Origin: Eledone cirrhosa
Taxonomy: Eukaryota > Mollusca > Cephalopoda > Octopoda > Eledonidae
Direction: 5' to 3'
Assembly: GCA_964016885.1 (NCBI GenBank)
Contig: OZ024742.1
Location: 364,593,377 to 364,657,376, forward strand
DNA length: 64,000 bases
The notes below the pieces were generated by a model. The model saw nothing but the letters and a program-made list of their open reading frames with translations, searched no databases and was not told the origin of the DNA. The position numbers and the translations under genes were made by a program. Below are positions 1 through 12,965 of the stretch, piece by piece (within the stretch, counting starts at the first letter, position 1; each line of letters begins with the position of its first letter).

Positions 1-15
1 TCTACCGATCATGCC

Positions 16-83
16 CTAACATTACTAACAATACTAACAACACTAACATTACTAACAACACTAACAACACTAACAATACTAAG
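16..83. repeat. 9-bp CTAACA-type microsatellite
   Basis: About seven copies of a 9-bp unit (ctaacaaca, ctaacaata or ctaacatta) lie head to tail and end at 'ctaagtaac'. The third triplet varies between copies. It is a simple tandem repeat with no coding potential, and not a telomeric repeat because the unit is 9 bp and lacks a TTAGGG core. Confidence 0.85.
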
Positions 84-165
84 TAACTATTTCTATTCTT
101 GTTTCCCTTTTAGAGTTTTCATTTATATATTTATTGTTTTGCTTCTTTTGTCTTCTTTGCATCTT

Positions 166-200
<35 letters not shown>
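166..200. repeat. (TTG)n microsatellite
   Basis: About twelve uninterrupted TTG triplets in an AT-rich stretch. A frame across it reads as poly-leucine (139-333, plus) but has no other coding character, so I do not call a gene. Confidence 0.9.
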
Positions 201-244
201 ATTCACTTCTGGAATTATGCAATTTAAATTACAATTGTTTCTAA

Positions 245-846
245 TGGAAATGTGTGTGTGTGTTTGTAATTATGTAGGTGCATATGTGTGTGAATGTGTG
301 TGTGTCGACCTGCGCAAGTTCATCCGGGTATGAATAGGTGTGTGTATTCGTGTGTGTATGTGTGCTTGTATGTGTGTGTGTGTGTACGTGTGTGTGTGTG
401 TGTATACTTCTGCAGTTCACATGGGTAGTAGGTGTATGGTGGAGGTCCGTGTATGTGAGTGTGTGTGTGTATGTGTGTGAGAGTGTGTATATATATGTGT
501 GTGTGTGTGTGTGTGAGTGTGTATATATATATGTGTGTGTGTGTGTGAGTGTGTATATGTATGTGTGTGTGTGTGAGTGTGTATATATGTGTATATGAGT
601 GTGTATATGTCTGTGTGTTTGTGTGTGAGTGTGTATATGTCTGTATGTGTGTGTGTGAGTGTGTATGTGTCTGTGTGTGTGAGTGTGTATATGTCTGTAT
701 GTGTGTGTGTGTGAGTGTGTATATGTCTGTATGTGAGAGTGTATATATGTATGTATGTGTGTGTGTGTGAGTGTGTATATGTCTGTGTGTGAGAGTGTGT
801 ATATGTATATGTGTGTGTGTGAGTGTGTATATGTCTGTATGTGTGG
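245..846. repeat. TG-rich compound microsatellite / minisatellite
   Basis: About 600 bp of (TG)n interrupted by 'tgagtgtgtatatgtctg'-type segments. From about 480 onward it becomes an irregular minisatellite with a unit of roughly 20-35 bp, in which gagtgtgtatat alternates with (TG)n. Both strands give open but meaningless frames (Val/Cys-rich on plus, His/Thr-rich on minus). Long alternating purine-pyrimidine TG tracts can adopt Z-DNA, but nothing here shows that they do. Confidence 0.9.
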
Positions 847-1075
847 GGTGGTAGAGGGTGGAGTGAGGAAGTCATTGATATCAATAGAGACGTGACAACA
901 GTTGTAATTATAGGAATTGTTATTAACGGTGGGTGTGTGGAGGGGAGGACATTCACTGACTGGGGGTGGCAGGGGAGTAGGAAGAGGAAACGTAGGGTTT
1001 TGTAGGGAGGGATCTTTGATGAAAGGGAAAAAGTGATGTTAGCCAAAAAGACTTAGATTTGATGTTGGCTTACTT
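847..1075. other. short unique stretch between arrays
   Basis: About 230 bp of G/A-rich, non-tandem sequence separating the TG array from the GGT/AGT array. I see no recognisable coding, RNA or transposon signature in it. Confidence 0.5.
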
Positions 1076-1077
1076 GG

Positions 1078-1139
1078 TAGTAGTAGTAGTAGTGGAAGTA
1101 GTAGTAGTAGTGGAAGTAGTAGTAGTCGTAGTGGTGGTG

Positions 1140-1171
<32 letters not shown>

Positions 1172-1438
1172 GGTAGTAGTAGTAGTGGTAGTAGTAGTGG
1201 TGCTAGTGGTAGTAGTGGCGGTGGTAGTAGTAGTGGCGGTGGGGTAGTAGTGGTGTTGGTAGTAGTAGTGGTGGTGGTAGTAGTAGTGGCGGGGGTGGTA
1301 GTAGTGGTGGTGGTAGTAGTAGTGGTGGTGGTAGTAGTTCTGCCGGGGGTGGTAGTAGTGGCGGTGGTAGTAGTAGTGGCGGTGGTAGTAGTACTGGTGG
1401 TAGTAGTAGTAGTGGCGGTGGTATTAGTAGTGGCGGTG

Positions 1439-1470
<32 letters not shown>

Positions 1471-1537
1471 GGCGGTGGTAGTAGTAGTGGCGGTGGTGGT
1501 AGTAGTAGTAGTAGTGGTAGTAGTAGTGGCGGTGGTG

Positions 1538-1575
<38 letters not shown>

Positions 1576-1636
1576 GGCGGTGGTAGTAGTAGTGGCGGTG
1601 GTATTAGTAGTGGCGGTGGTATTAGTAGTGGCGGTG

Positions 1637-1668
<32 letters not shown>

Positions 1669-2625
1669 GGCGGTGGTAGTAGTAGTGGCGGTGGTGGTAG
1701 TAGTAGTAGTAGTGGTAGTAGTAGTGGCGGTGGTGGTGGCGGTGGTAGTAGTAGTGGCGGTGTTAGTAGTAGTAGTGGTAGTAGTAGTGGCGGTGGTAGT
1801 ATTAATGGCTGTGGTAGTAGTAGTGGTGGTGGTAGTAGTAGTGATGGTGGTGGTAGTAGTTGTGGTGGTAGTAGTAGTGGCGGTAGTGGCAGTGGTGGTA
1901 GTGGTGGTGTTGTTGTTGTTGTTGTTGTTGGTAGTGGTGGTAGTAGTCGTGGTGGTGGTAGTAGTAATGGTGGTGGTATTAGTAGTAGTGGTGGTATTAG
2001 TAGTGGCGGTGGTAGTAGTAGTGGCGGAGGCAGTATTAGTGGCGGTGGTAGTAGTAGGGGTGGTGGTGATAGTAGTGGTGGTGGTAGTAGTAGTGGTAGT
2101 AGTAGTGGCGGTGGTAGTAGTAGTGGTGGTGGTATTAGTAGTGGTGGTGGTAGTAGTAGTGGTGGTGGTATTAGTAGTGGTGGTAGTAGTAGTGGTGGTG
2201 GTATTAGTGGTAGTGGTAGTAGTAGTGGTGGTGGTAGTAGTAGTGGCGGTGGTAGTAGTAGTGGCGGTGGTAGTAGTAGCGGTGGTGGTAGTAGTAGTGG
2301 TGGTGGTATTAGTGGTAGTGGTAGTAGTAGTGGTGGTGGTAGTAGTAGTGGCGGTGGTAGTAGTAGTGGCGGTGGTAGTAGTAGTGGTGGTGGTGGTAGT
2401 AGTAGTGGTAGTGGTAGTAGTAGTAGTGGCGGTGGTAGTAGTAGTAGTGGCGGTGGTAGTAGTAGTAGTGGCGGTGGTAGTAGTAGTGGTGGTGGTTGTA
2501 GTAGTGGTGGTGGTAGTAGTAGTAGTGGCGGTGGTAGTAGTAGTGGCGGTGGTGGTAGTAGTAGTAGTAGTGGTAGTAGTAGTGGCGGTGGTGGTAGTGG
2601 TAGTAGTAGTGGTAGTAGTATTAGT
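1078..2625. repeat. GGT/AGT trinucleotide array (TAG/TGG/CGG mosaic)
   Basis: About 1.55 kb of triplets, mostly AGT and GGT, with regularly spaced GGC interruptions giving local 15-21-bp units such as 'agtagtagtggcggtggt'. A GTT run lies at about 1,908-1,930. The plus strand is almost free of C apart from these GGC triplets, so strand asymmetry is extreme. In one frame every codon is GTN or GCN, giving a poly-Val/Ala open frame at 1,250-2,755. That is a by-product of the triplet composition, not a gene. The array ends in a short unique stretch around 2,626-2,700. Confidence 0.95.
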
Positions 2626-2700
2626 GAGAGGGAGAAGAAGAGATGTAGTTATAGTAGTTGTAGGAAGTTACAAAAACATCAGCAGCAGTGTGACTCGAAC

Positions 2701-5700
2701 ATATATATATACACATATATACACACCTATAACATACATATATACACACCTATAACATATATATATACACATACATACACACCTATAACATACATATATA
2801 CACATACATACACACCTATAACATATATATATACACATACATACATACCTATTACCATATATATATACACATACATACACACCTATAACATACATATATA
2901 CACATACATACACACCTATAACATACATATATACACATACATACACACCTATAACATACATATATACACATACATACACACCTATAACATACATATATAC
3001 ACACCTATAACATATATATATACACATACAGACACACCTATAACATACATATATACACATACATACACACCTATAACATACATATATACACATACATACA
3101 CACCTATAACATACATATATACACATACAGACAGACCTATAACATACATATATACACATACATACACACCTATAACATACATATATACACACCTATAACA
3201 TATATATATACACATACATACACACCTATAACATACATATATACACATACATACACACCTATAACATATATATATACACATACATACACACCGATAACAT
3301 ACATATATACACATACATACACACCTATAACATACATATATACACACCTATAACATATATATATACACATACATACACACCTATAACATACATATATACA
3401 CACCTATAACATATATATATATACACATACATACACACCTATAACATACATATATACACATACATACACACATATAACATATATATACACATACATACAC
3501 ACCTATGACATATATATATACACATACATACACACCTATAACATACATATATACACATACATACACACCTATAACATACATATATACACATACATACACA
3601 CCTATAACATATATATATACACATACATACACACATATAACATACATATATACACATACATACACACCTATAACATACATATATACACATACATACACAC
3701 CTATAACATACATATATACACATACAGACACACCTATAACATATATATATACACATACATACACACCTATAACATACTTATATACACATACATACACATC
3801 TATAACATACATATATACACATACATACACACCTATAACATACATATATACACATACATACACACCTATAACATACATATATACACATACACATACACCT
3901 ATAACATACATATATACACATACAGACACACCTATAACATACATATATACGCATCCATACATACCTATAACATATATATATATACACAAACATACACACC
4001 TATAACATACATATATACACATACATACACACCTATAACATATATATATACACATACATACACACCTATAACATATATATATACAGATACATACACACCT
4101 ATATCATATATATATACACATACATACACACCTATAACATACATATATACACATACATACACACCTATAACATATATATATACATATACATACACACCTA
4201 TAACATATATATATATACACATACATACACACCTATAACATACATATATACACATACATACACACCTATAACATACATATATACACACCTATAACATATA
4301 TATATACACATACATACACACCTATAACATACATATATACACATACATACACACCTATAACATATATATATACACATACATACATACCTATTACCATATA
4401 TATATACACATACATACACACCTATAACATACATATATACACATACATACACACCTATAACATACATATATACACATACATACACACCTATAACATACAT
4501 ATATACACACCTATAACATATATATATACACATACAGACACACCTATAACATACATATATACACATACATACACACCTATAACATACATATATACACATA
4601 CATACACACCTATAACATACATATATACACATACAGACAGACCTATAACATACATATATACACATACATACACACCTATAACATACATATATACACACCT
4701 ATAACATATATATATACACATACATACACACCTATAACATACATATATACACATACATACACACCTATAACATATATATATACACATACATACACACCGA
4801 TAACATACATATATACACATACATACACACCTATAACATACATATATACACACCTATAACATATATATATACACATACATACACACCTATAACATACATA
4901 TATACACACCTATAACATATATATATATACACATACATACACACCTATAACATACATATATACACATACATACACACATATAACATATATATACACATAC
5001 ATACACACCTATGACATATATATATACACATACATACACACCTATAACATACATATATACACATACATACACACCTATAACATACATATATACACATACA
5101 TACACACCTATAACATATATATATACACATACATACACACATATAACATACATATATACACATACATACACACCTATAACATACATATATACACATACAT
5201 ACACACCTATAACATACATATATACACATACAGACACACCTATAACATATATATATACACATACATACACACCTATAACATACTTATATACACATACATA
5301 CACATCTATAACATACATATATACACATACATACACACCTATAACATACATATATACACATACATACACACCTATAACATACATATATACACATACACAT
5401 ACACCTATAACATACATATATACACATACAGACACACCTATAACATACATATATACGCATCCATACATACCTATAACATATATATATATACACAAACATA
5501 CACACCTATAACATACATATATACACATACATACACACCTATAACATATATATATACACATACATACACACCTATAACATATATATATACAGATACATAC
5601 ACACCTATATCATATATATATACACATACATACACACCTATAACATACATATATACACATACATACACACCTATAACATATATATATACATATACATACA

Positions 5701-8700
5701 CACCTATAACATATATATATATACACATACATACACACCTATAACATACATATATACACATACATACACACCTATAACATACATATATACACACCTATAA
5801 CATATATATATACACATACATACACACCTATAACATACATATATACACATACATACACACCTATAACATATATATATACACATACATACATACCTATTAC
5901 CATATATATATACACATACATACACACCTATAACATACATATATACACATACATACACACCTATAACATACATATATACACATACATACACACCTATAAC
6001 ATACATATATACACACCTATAACATATATATATACACATACAGACACACCTATAACATACATATATACACATACATACACACCTATAACATACATATATA
6101 CACATACATACACACCTATAACATACATATATACACATACAGACAGACCTATAACATACATATATACACATACATACACACCTATAACATACATATATAC
6201 ACACCTATAACATATATATATACACATACATACACACCTATAACATACATATATACACATACATACACACCTATAACATATATATATACACATACATACA
6301 CACCGATAACATACATATATACACATACATACACACCTATAACATACATATATACACACCTATAACATATATATATACACATACATACACACCTATAACA
6401 TACATATATACACACCTATAACATATATATATATACACATACATACACACCTATAACATACATATATACACATACATACACACATATAACATATATATAC
6501 ACATACATACACACCTATGACATATATATATACACATACATACACACCTATAACATACATATATACACATACATACACACCTATAACATACATATATACA
6601 CATACATACACACCTATAACATATATATATACACATACATACACACATATAACATACATATATACACATACATACACACCTATAACATACATATATACAC
6701 ATACATACACACCTATAACATACATATATACACATACAGACACACCTATAACATATATATATACACATACATACACACCTATAACATACTTATATACACA
6801 TACATACACATCTATAACATACATATATACACATACATACACACCTATAACATACATATATACACATACATACACACCTATAACATACATATATACACAT
6901 ACACATACACCTATAACATACATATATACACATACAGACACACCTATAACATACATATATACGCATCCATACATACCTATAACATATATATATATACACA
7001 AACATACACACCTATAACATACATATATACACATACATACACACCTATAACATATATATATACACATACATACACACCTATAACATATATATATACAGAT
7101 ACATACACACCTATATCATATATATATACACATACATACACACCTATAACATACATATATACACATACATACACACCTATAACATATATATATACATATA
7201 CATACACACCTATAACATATATATATATACACATACATACACACCTATAACATACATATATACACATACATACACACCTATAACATACATATATACACAC
7301 CTATAACATATATATATACACATACATACACACCTATAACATACATATATACACATACATACACACCTATAACATATATATATACACATACATACACACC
7401 TATAACATAAATATATACACATACATACACACCTATAACATACATATATACACATACATACACACCTATAACATACATATATACACATACATACACACCT
7501 ATAACATACATATATACACATACATACACACCTATAACATACATATATACACACCTATAACATATATATATACACATACATACACACCTATAACATACAT
7601 ATATACACATACATACACACCTATAACATATATATATACACATACATACACACCGATAACATACATATATACACATACATACACACCTATAACATACATA
7701 TATACACACCTATAACATATATATATACACATACATACACACCTATAACATACATATATACACACCTATAACATATATATATATACACATACATACACAC
7801 CTATAACATACATATATACACATACATACACACATATAACATATATATACACATACATACACACCTATGACATATATATATACACATACATACACACCTA
7901 TAACATACATATATACACATACATACACACCTATAACATACATATATACACATACATACACACCTATAACATATATATATACACATACATACACACATAT
8001 AACATACATATATACACATACATACACACCTATAACATACATATATACATATACATACACACCTATAACATACATATATACACATACAGACACACCTATA
8101 ACATATATATATACACATACATACACACCTATAACATACTTATATACACATACATACACATCTATAACATACATATATACACATACATACACACCTATAA
8201 CATACATATATACACATACATACACACCTATAACATACATATATACACATACACATACACCTATAACATACATATATACACATACAGACACACCTATAAC
8301 ATACATATATACGCATCCATACATACCTATAACATATATATATATACACAAACATACACACCTATAACATACATATATACACATACATACACACCTATAA
8401 CATATATATATACACATACATACACACCTATAACATATATATATACAGATACATACACACCTATATCATATATATATACACATACATACACACCTATAAC
8501 ATACATATATACACATACATACACACCTATAACATATATATATACATATACATACACACCTATAACATATATATATATACACATACATACACACCTATAA
8601 CATACATATATACACATACAGACACACCTATAACATACATATATACACATACATACACATCTATAACATACATATATACACATACATACATACCTATAAC

Positions 8701-9300
8701 ATACATATATATACAAACATACACACCTATAACATATATATATACACATACATACACACCTATAACATATATATATACACATACATACATACCTATAACA
8801 TACATATATATACAAACATACACACCTATAACATATATATATACACATACATACACACCTATAACATATATATATACACACCTATAACATACATATATAC
8901 ACATACATACACACCTATAACATACATATATACACATACACACCTATAACATATATATATACACATATATACACACCTATAACATACATATATACACATA
9001 CATACACACCTATAACATACATATATACACATACATGCACACCTATAACATATATATATACACATACACACCTATAACATATATATATACACATACATAC
9101 ACACCTATAACATACATATATACACATACATACACACCTATAACATACATATATACACATACACACCTATAACATATATATATACACATACATACACACC
9201 TATAACATATATATATATACACATACACACCTATAACATACATATATACATACACATACATACACACGTATGACGTACATATATACATACACATACATAC
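2701..9300. repeat. AT/AC-rich satellite of 33-bp and 23-bp units
   Basis: The basic 33-bp unit starts 'cctataacatacatatatac' and continues 'acatacatacaca'. A 23-bp form lacks the internal acatacatac block. Common variants have atatatatat for acatacatat, 'cagacacacc', 'gataacat' and 'attaccat'. Units are arranged in a higher-order pattern (separate entry) until about 8,622 and are less regular after that. At 9,268-9,315 two copies of 'cgtatgacgtac' mark the change to the next array. Translated frames (Tyr/Val/Cys-rich on minus, Tyr/Thr-rich on plus) are low-complexity shadows. Confidence 0.95.
2722..8622. repeat. 1,506-bp higher-order repeat, four copies
   Basis: The 33/23-bp satellite repeats at a larger scale. 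Copy starts, at the same 'cacacctata' junction, are 2,722, 4,261, 5,767 and 7,273. Copies 2 and 3 are exactly 1,506 bp. Copy 1 is 1,539 bp because it has one extra 33-bp unit between about 2,851 and 2,982. Copy 4 is about 1,350 bp, with a net loss of 156 bp in its first third and different variants there. Most of each copy appears identical: the 224-residue minus-strand frames ending at 3,381, 4,887 and 6,393 translate identically, and the one at 7,743 differs by one residue. This indicates very recent amplification, or a collapse/expansion error in assembly. Confidence 0.9.
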
Positions 9301-9344
9301 ACTCGTATGACGTACAAATATTACCCACGTACGTACAGACATAT

Positions 9345-10932
9345 ATACAAACACATACCACGTACATACAAACACATACATACACACACATACCACGTAC
9401 ATACAAACACATACATACATACACACACATACCACGTACATACAAACACATACATACATACAAACACATACCACGTACATACAAACACATACATACACAC
9501 ACATACCACGTACATACAAACACATACATACATACACACACATACCACGTACATACAGACACATATATACATACACACACATACCACGTACATACAAACA
9601 CATACATACATACACACACATACCACGTACATACAAACACATACATACATACACACACATACCACGTACATACAAACACATATATACATACACACACATA
9701 CCACGTACATACAAACACATACATACATACACACACATACCACGTACATACAAACACATATATACATACACACACATACCACGTACATACAAACACATAC
9801 ATACATACACACACATACCACGTACATACAAACACATACATACATACACACACATACCACGTACATACAAACACATACATACATACACACATATACCACG
9901 TACATACAAACACATATATACATACACACACATACCACGTACATACAAACACATACATACATACACACATATACCACGTACATACAAACACATACATACA
10001 TACACACACATACCACGTACATACAAACACATACATACATACACATACCACGTACATACAAACACATATATACATACACACACATACCACGTACATACAA
10101 ACACATACATACATACACACACATACCACGTACATACAAACACATACATACATACACACACATACCACGTACATACAAACACATACATACATACACACAT
10201 ATACCACGTACATACAAACACATATATACATACACACACATACCACGTACATACAAACACATACATACATACACACATATACCACGTACATACAAACACA
10301 TATACATACACACACATACCACGTACATACAAACACATACATACATACACACACATACCACGTACATACAAACACATACATACATACACACACATACCAC
10401 GTACATACAAACACATACATACATACACACACATACCACGTACATACAAACACATATATACATACACACACATACCACGTACATACAAACACATATATAC
10501 ATACACACACATACCACGTACATACAAACACATACATACATACACACACATACCACGTACATACAAACACATACATACATACACACACATACCACGTACA
10601 TACAAACACATACATACATACACACACATACCACGTACATACAAACACATACATACATACACACACATACCACGTACATACAAACACATATATACATACA
10701 CACACATACCACGTACATACAAACACATATATACATACACACACATACCACGTACATACAAACACATATATACATACACACACATACCACGTACATACAA
10801 ACACATACATACATACACACACATACCACGTACATACAAACACATACATACATACACACACATACCACGTACATACAAACACATACATACATACACACAC
10901 ATACCACGTACATACAAACACATACATACATA
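9345..10932. repeat. 39-bp minisatellite with a CCACGTACATACAAACACAT core
   Basis: About forty head-to-tail copies of a 39-bp unit: core 'ccacgtacatacaaacacat' followed by about 19 bp of acatacatacacacacata. Variants are catatatacat for catacatacat, 'acatatacc' for 'acacatacc', and loss of a 4-bp acac or cata block. The TACGTG-containing core is nearly invariant while the CATA spacer varies in length. Reading frames on both strands (Thr/His/Tyr-rich on plus, Val/Cys/Tyr-rich on minus) are by-products of the repeat. Confidence 0.95.
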
Positions 10933-10955
10933 GATATTTATCTAGACGTTGTCTA

Positions 10956-11188
10956 AATTCTAAAATAATTGTTTCTACTTTTGGCTCAAGGCCAGCTATT
11001 TATTCACAGTGTATTACTGGTACTTTATTTTATCGACCCCGTAAGGATGAAAGGCAAAGCTAACCTCGGCGGAATTTGAACTCAGAACGTAAAGGGACAT
11101 AACTCTTTGCTGTAAAGCATGGTGTCTGACGCTCCATCGATGCTGCCAATTCACCACACAGCCAAATAAGGGCAATTTCACCACCGCC
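10956..11188 (-). mobile_element. cephalopod tRNA-derived SINE, minus orientation
   Basis: Read on the minus strand it has a 'ggcggtgg' start, a tRNA-like head with 'ttggcagcatcg' (A-box-like), the B-box-like 'gagttcaaattccg', the core 'cctttcatccttacggggtc', then 'gataaaataaagtaccag', and ends in 'gtagaaacaattatttta'. It is convergent with the SINE at 11,206. About 40 bp extra separates 'ggcggtgg' from the usual 'ggtgaattggcag', so the head may be a composite or an older variant. Family assignment rests on the core as I remember it from octopus and squid genomes, not on a database match. Confidence 0.8.
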
Positions 11189-11205
11189 AATCCTAGCATA
11201 ATAAT

Positions 11206-11400
11206 TATGTGGAGTGGCAGTATCGGTAGAGGGTCGGACGCCATGCTTTGATGCATAGAGTTACGGCCCTTGCAATTCTGAGTTCAAATCCCGCCGAGGT
11301 TAACTTTGCATTTCATCCTTACGGGGTCGATAAAATAAGTAACAGTAATACACTGGGTAATTGCTGTCCTTGTGCCTAAAGTAGAAACAATTATTATTGT
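11206..11400 (+). mobile_element. cephalopod tRNA-derived SINE, short form
   Basis: It carries an A-box-like tggcagtatcgg at 11,215-11,226 and a B-box-like gagttcaaatccc at 11,280-11,292, i.e. an internal RNA polymerase III promoter typical of tRNA SINEs. The conserved core 'ttcatccttacggggtcgat' follows, then 'gtagaaacaattattatt' as the A/T-rich 3' tail. It lacks the 'gtcgatttaatcgacttt' insert seen in the copy at 12,515. It forms an inverted pair with the copy just to its left. Confidence 0.85.
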
Positions 11401-11837
11401 ATCTCAAGTTTTCTCAAAATGTTTAGTTCCAATATTAAAGTAGCCAACATGTATATCAAGTAACAAATTACATGACTATCAAATATATCAAACACAATAC
11501 ATTGTAGTGGCTACACAATTTAGCCAGAGACAAACCAACACAGCAACAATGCCATCACTACAGTACCACTACCTCATCACCACCGCCACCACTCCATCAT
11601 TGCTACCACCACTTTCCCCCCCACTACCTTCTGTTAACTTTAGAAAAGTTGACATCAAATGTTCTGAGAAGGAGAGGGAAGGTAGCAGTAACACTTGACA
11701 AGACTAGAAAGGAAGAAGCTACCAAAAGATATAAATAGACCACTGACCCGGTCTAGAAACTCTCTCTTGGGCAAAATTCGTAAAATTCTAAAACCATAAC
11801 ATACATAAGGTGTGTGCTGAATACAATTTTAACCATT
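11401..11837. other. unique sequence, no gene recognised
   Basis: About 440 bp of non-repetitive AT-rich sequence. A 63-codon plus-strand frame (11,507-11,698) is Thr/Pro/Ser-rich because of CAC/CCA-type triplets and resembles no family I know. No RNA gene, promoter or transposon end is visible. Confidence 0.4.
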
Positions 11838-12185
11838 TCAGTGTATATGACGCTCATTTCTGGAATGAGATTTTATGTGAATTTCGGACCAGACTTTAAC
11901 AATACGTCCACATAGATTGCTCATTAGGGTGGGTGCTGCCAGGACTGCTTTTGTGTCTTGATGAATCTTGAAATGTCTCTTTAAACCCCTTTTGGGCTTT
12001 GCAGATCTTGCTTTATATGTGGTAATGATGAACTGAACTGTTTTGTACATACATTTATGATGGCTGCAGCTCGATTTCGAGTAATATCGCATGATACTTA
12101 ACCATGAGCTGCGCGGACGTAGCTTTGTAGTCATGTTAGGGACTTGCCTATGGCCAGCAATACTAGGCATCGCTAAAAGTGTCAC
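11838..12185 (-). pseudogene. decayed C2H2 zinc-finger coding fragment (probably retroelement-derived)
   Basis: A 115-codon minus-strand frame contains 'GLKRHFKIHQDTK', the C-terminal half of a C2H2 zinc finger (L-x2-H-x3-H). About 30 residues later comes 'SNLCGRI', then 'HIKSHSRN', which looks like a second finger whose first Cys has become Ser. Just before GLKRH, another minus-strand frame reads 'SKICKAQKG', which would supply a finger-like Cys, suggesting a frameshift inside the first finger. Fingers of the ICK..GLKRH / LCGR..HIKSH style occur in proteins encoded by non-LTR retroelements of lophotrochozoans, so a decayed LINE-type coding end is my best guess. No reverse transcriptase motif is visible nearby. 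The broken cysteines and shifted frame argue against a working gene. A chance open frame remains possible. Confidence 0.4.
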
Positions 12186-12514
12186 ATATGAAGCAATGCC
12201 TTTGCTTGAAGATTTTTAAATGAGGAAACGCTTTGCGCGGGACAACTCCTATTCTCTATCGAATGCATTTACCCAAAAGGAGAACTGGTCTACATTATTG
12301 GTTGTAACCGAAGTCACAGGTTTTATATCAGAGTAACATTCTCCTAGACTCTAGGTCTTAGAGAGATGTCCTAAATGAAGGGATCTCTCACTCCACTGCT
12401 ACCGTCCCGAATCCTCAAAAAAATTTGGAAATAGTTAAAAAGGTTAAACATGTTAAAAATATTTAAGTTAAAAATAGGAAAAAAATATGAAATTGGTTGC
12501 ATTATATATAAGCT
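12186..12514. other. unique sequence, no gene recognised
   Basis: About 330 bp of non-tandem sequence that becomes AT-rich with oligo-A runs from about 12,417 to 12,495. Nothing recognisable on either strand. Confidence 0.4.
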
Positions 12515-12738
12515 TGCAGGGCGGTGGAGTGGCAGTATTGGTAGGTCGGACGCCATGCATTGCAGCATAGAGTTACGGCCTTTTATGATCTGAGTTCAAA
12601 TCCCACCCAGGTTAAATTTGCCTTTCATCCTTACGGGGTCGATAAAGTAAAGTACCAGTCCCTCACTGGGGTCGATTTAATCGACTTTCTCCTCACTCAA
12701 ATTGCTGGCCTTGTGCCTATATAAGAAACATATAAGCA
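12515..12738 (+). mobile_element. cephalopod tRNA-derived SINE, long form
   Basis: It starts 'gcagggcggtggagtggcag' (A-box-like region about 12,529-12,540), with a B-box-like tgagttcaaatccc at 12,591-12,604. The conserved core follows, then 'ctcactggggtcgatttaat' and 'cgactttctcctcactcaaa', before 'ttgctggccttgtgcctata'. This extra middle segment is absent from the other three copies, which marks a different subfamily. The 3' end is poorly defined and merges into TATA/CATA-rich sequence. Confidence 0.85.
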
Positions 12739-12739
12739 T

Positions 12740-12965
12740 ATATACACATGTACATCCTTTATTGGATGGCCGTTGACTCTCTTGAGTTCCTCAGCACTTT
12801 GACGGTTTTGTTTTTCATCCCGCAGTGTGTCCAAAATCACTCTCCTCACCAAGAAATCTTGGTGGCGTTGCCGGTTGAGTCGCCGACGACCCAATCATGC
12901 ACAGGTTGTACTGGGTTACATGCTACCAGTAGCACTAAAGAGCGACCTGACATAATACATACATA
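12740..12965 (-). repeat. possible dispersed repeat fragment
   Basis: About 225 bp of balanced base composition between AT-rich flanks. A minus-strand frame (12,697-12,894) reads Arg/Gln-rich peptide including 'NRQRHQDFLVRRVILD', but no family is recognised. It contains a perfect 8-bp-arm hairpin (12,847-12,864). The sharp compositional boundaries suggest an inserted element, but I see no terminal repeats or clear target-site duplication. Confidence 0.3.

Noticed and set aside
16..83. Telomeric repeat
   Set aside because: The period is 9 bp and the unit does not match TTAGGG or known variants.
1250..2755. 501-codon poly-Val/Ala frame
   Set aside because: Result of a GTN/GCN triplet repeat. 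It runs into the neighbouring satellite and has no protein-like composition.
9268..9315. TGACGTAC motifs as CRE-type regulatory sites
   Set aside because: They match only half of the CRE palindrome and sit inside repeat-derived sequence, so there is no support for a regulatory role.
2668..10956. Many Tyr/Val/Cys- or Thr/His/Tyr-rich frames on both strands
   Set aside because: Low-complexity shadows of the 33-bp and 39-bp satellites, overlapping each other in several frames.
11211..11292. A genuine tRNA gene
   Set aside because: The A- and B-box-like motifs belong to the SINE head. The cloverleaf is degenerate and the sequence continues into the SINE core.
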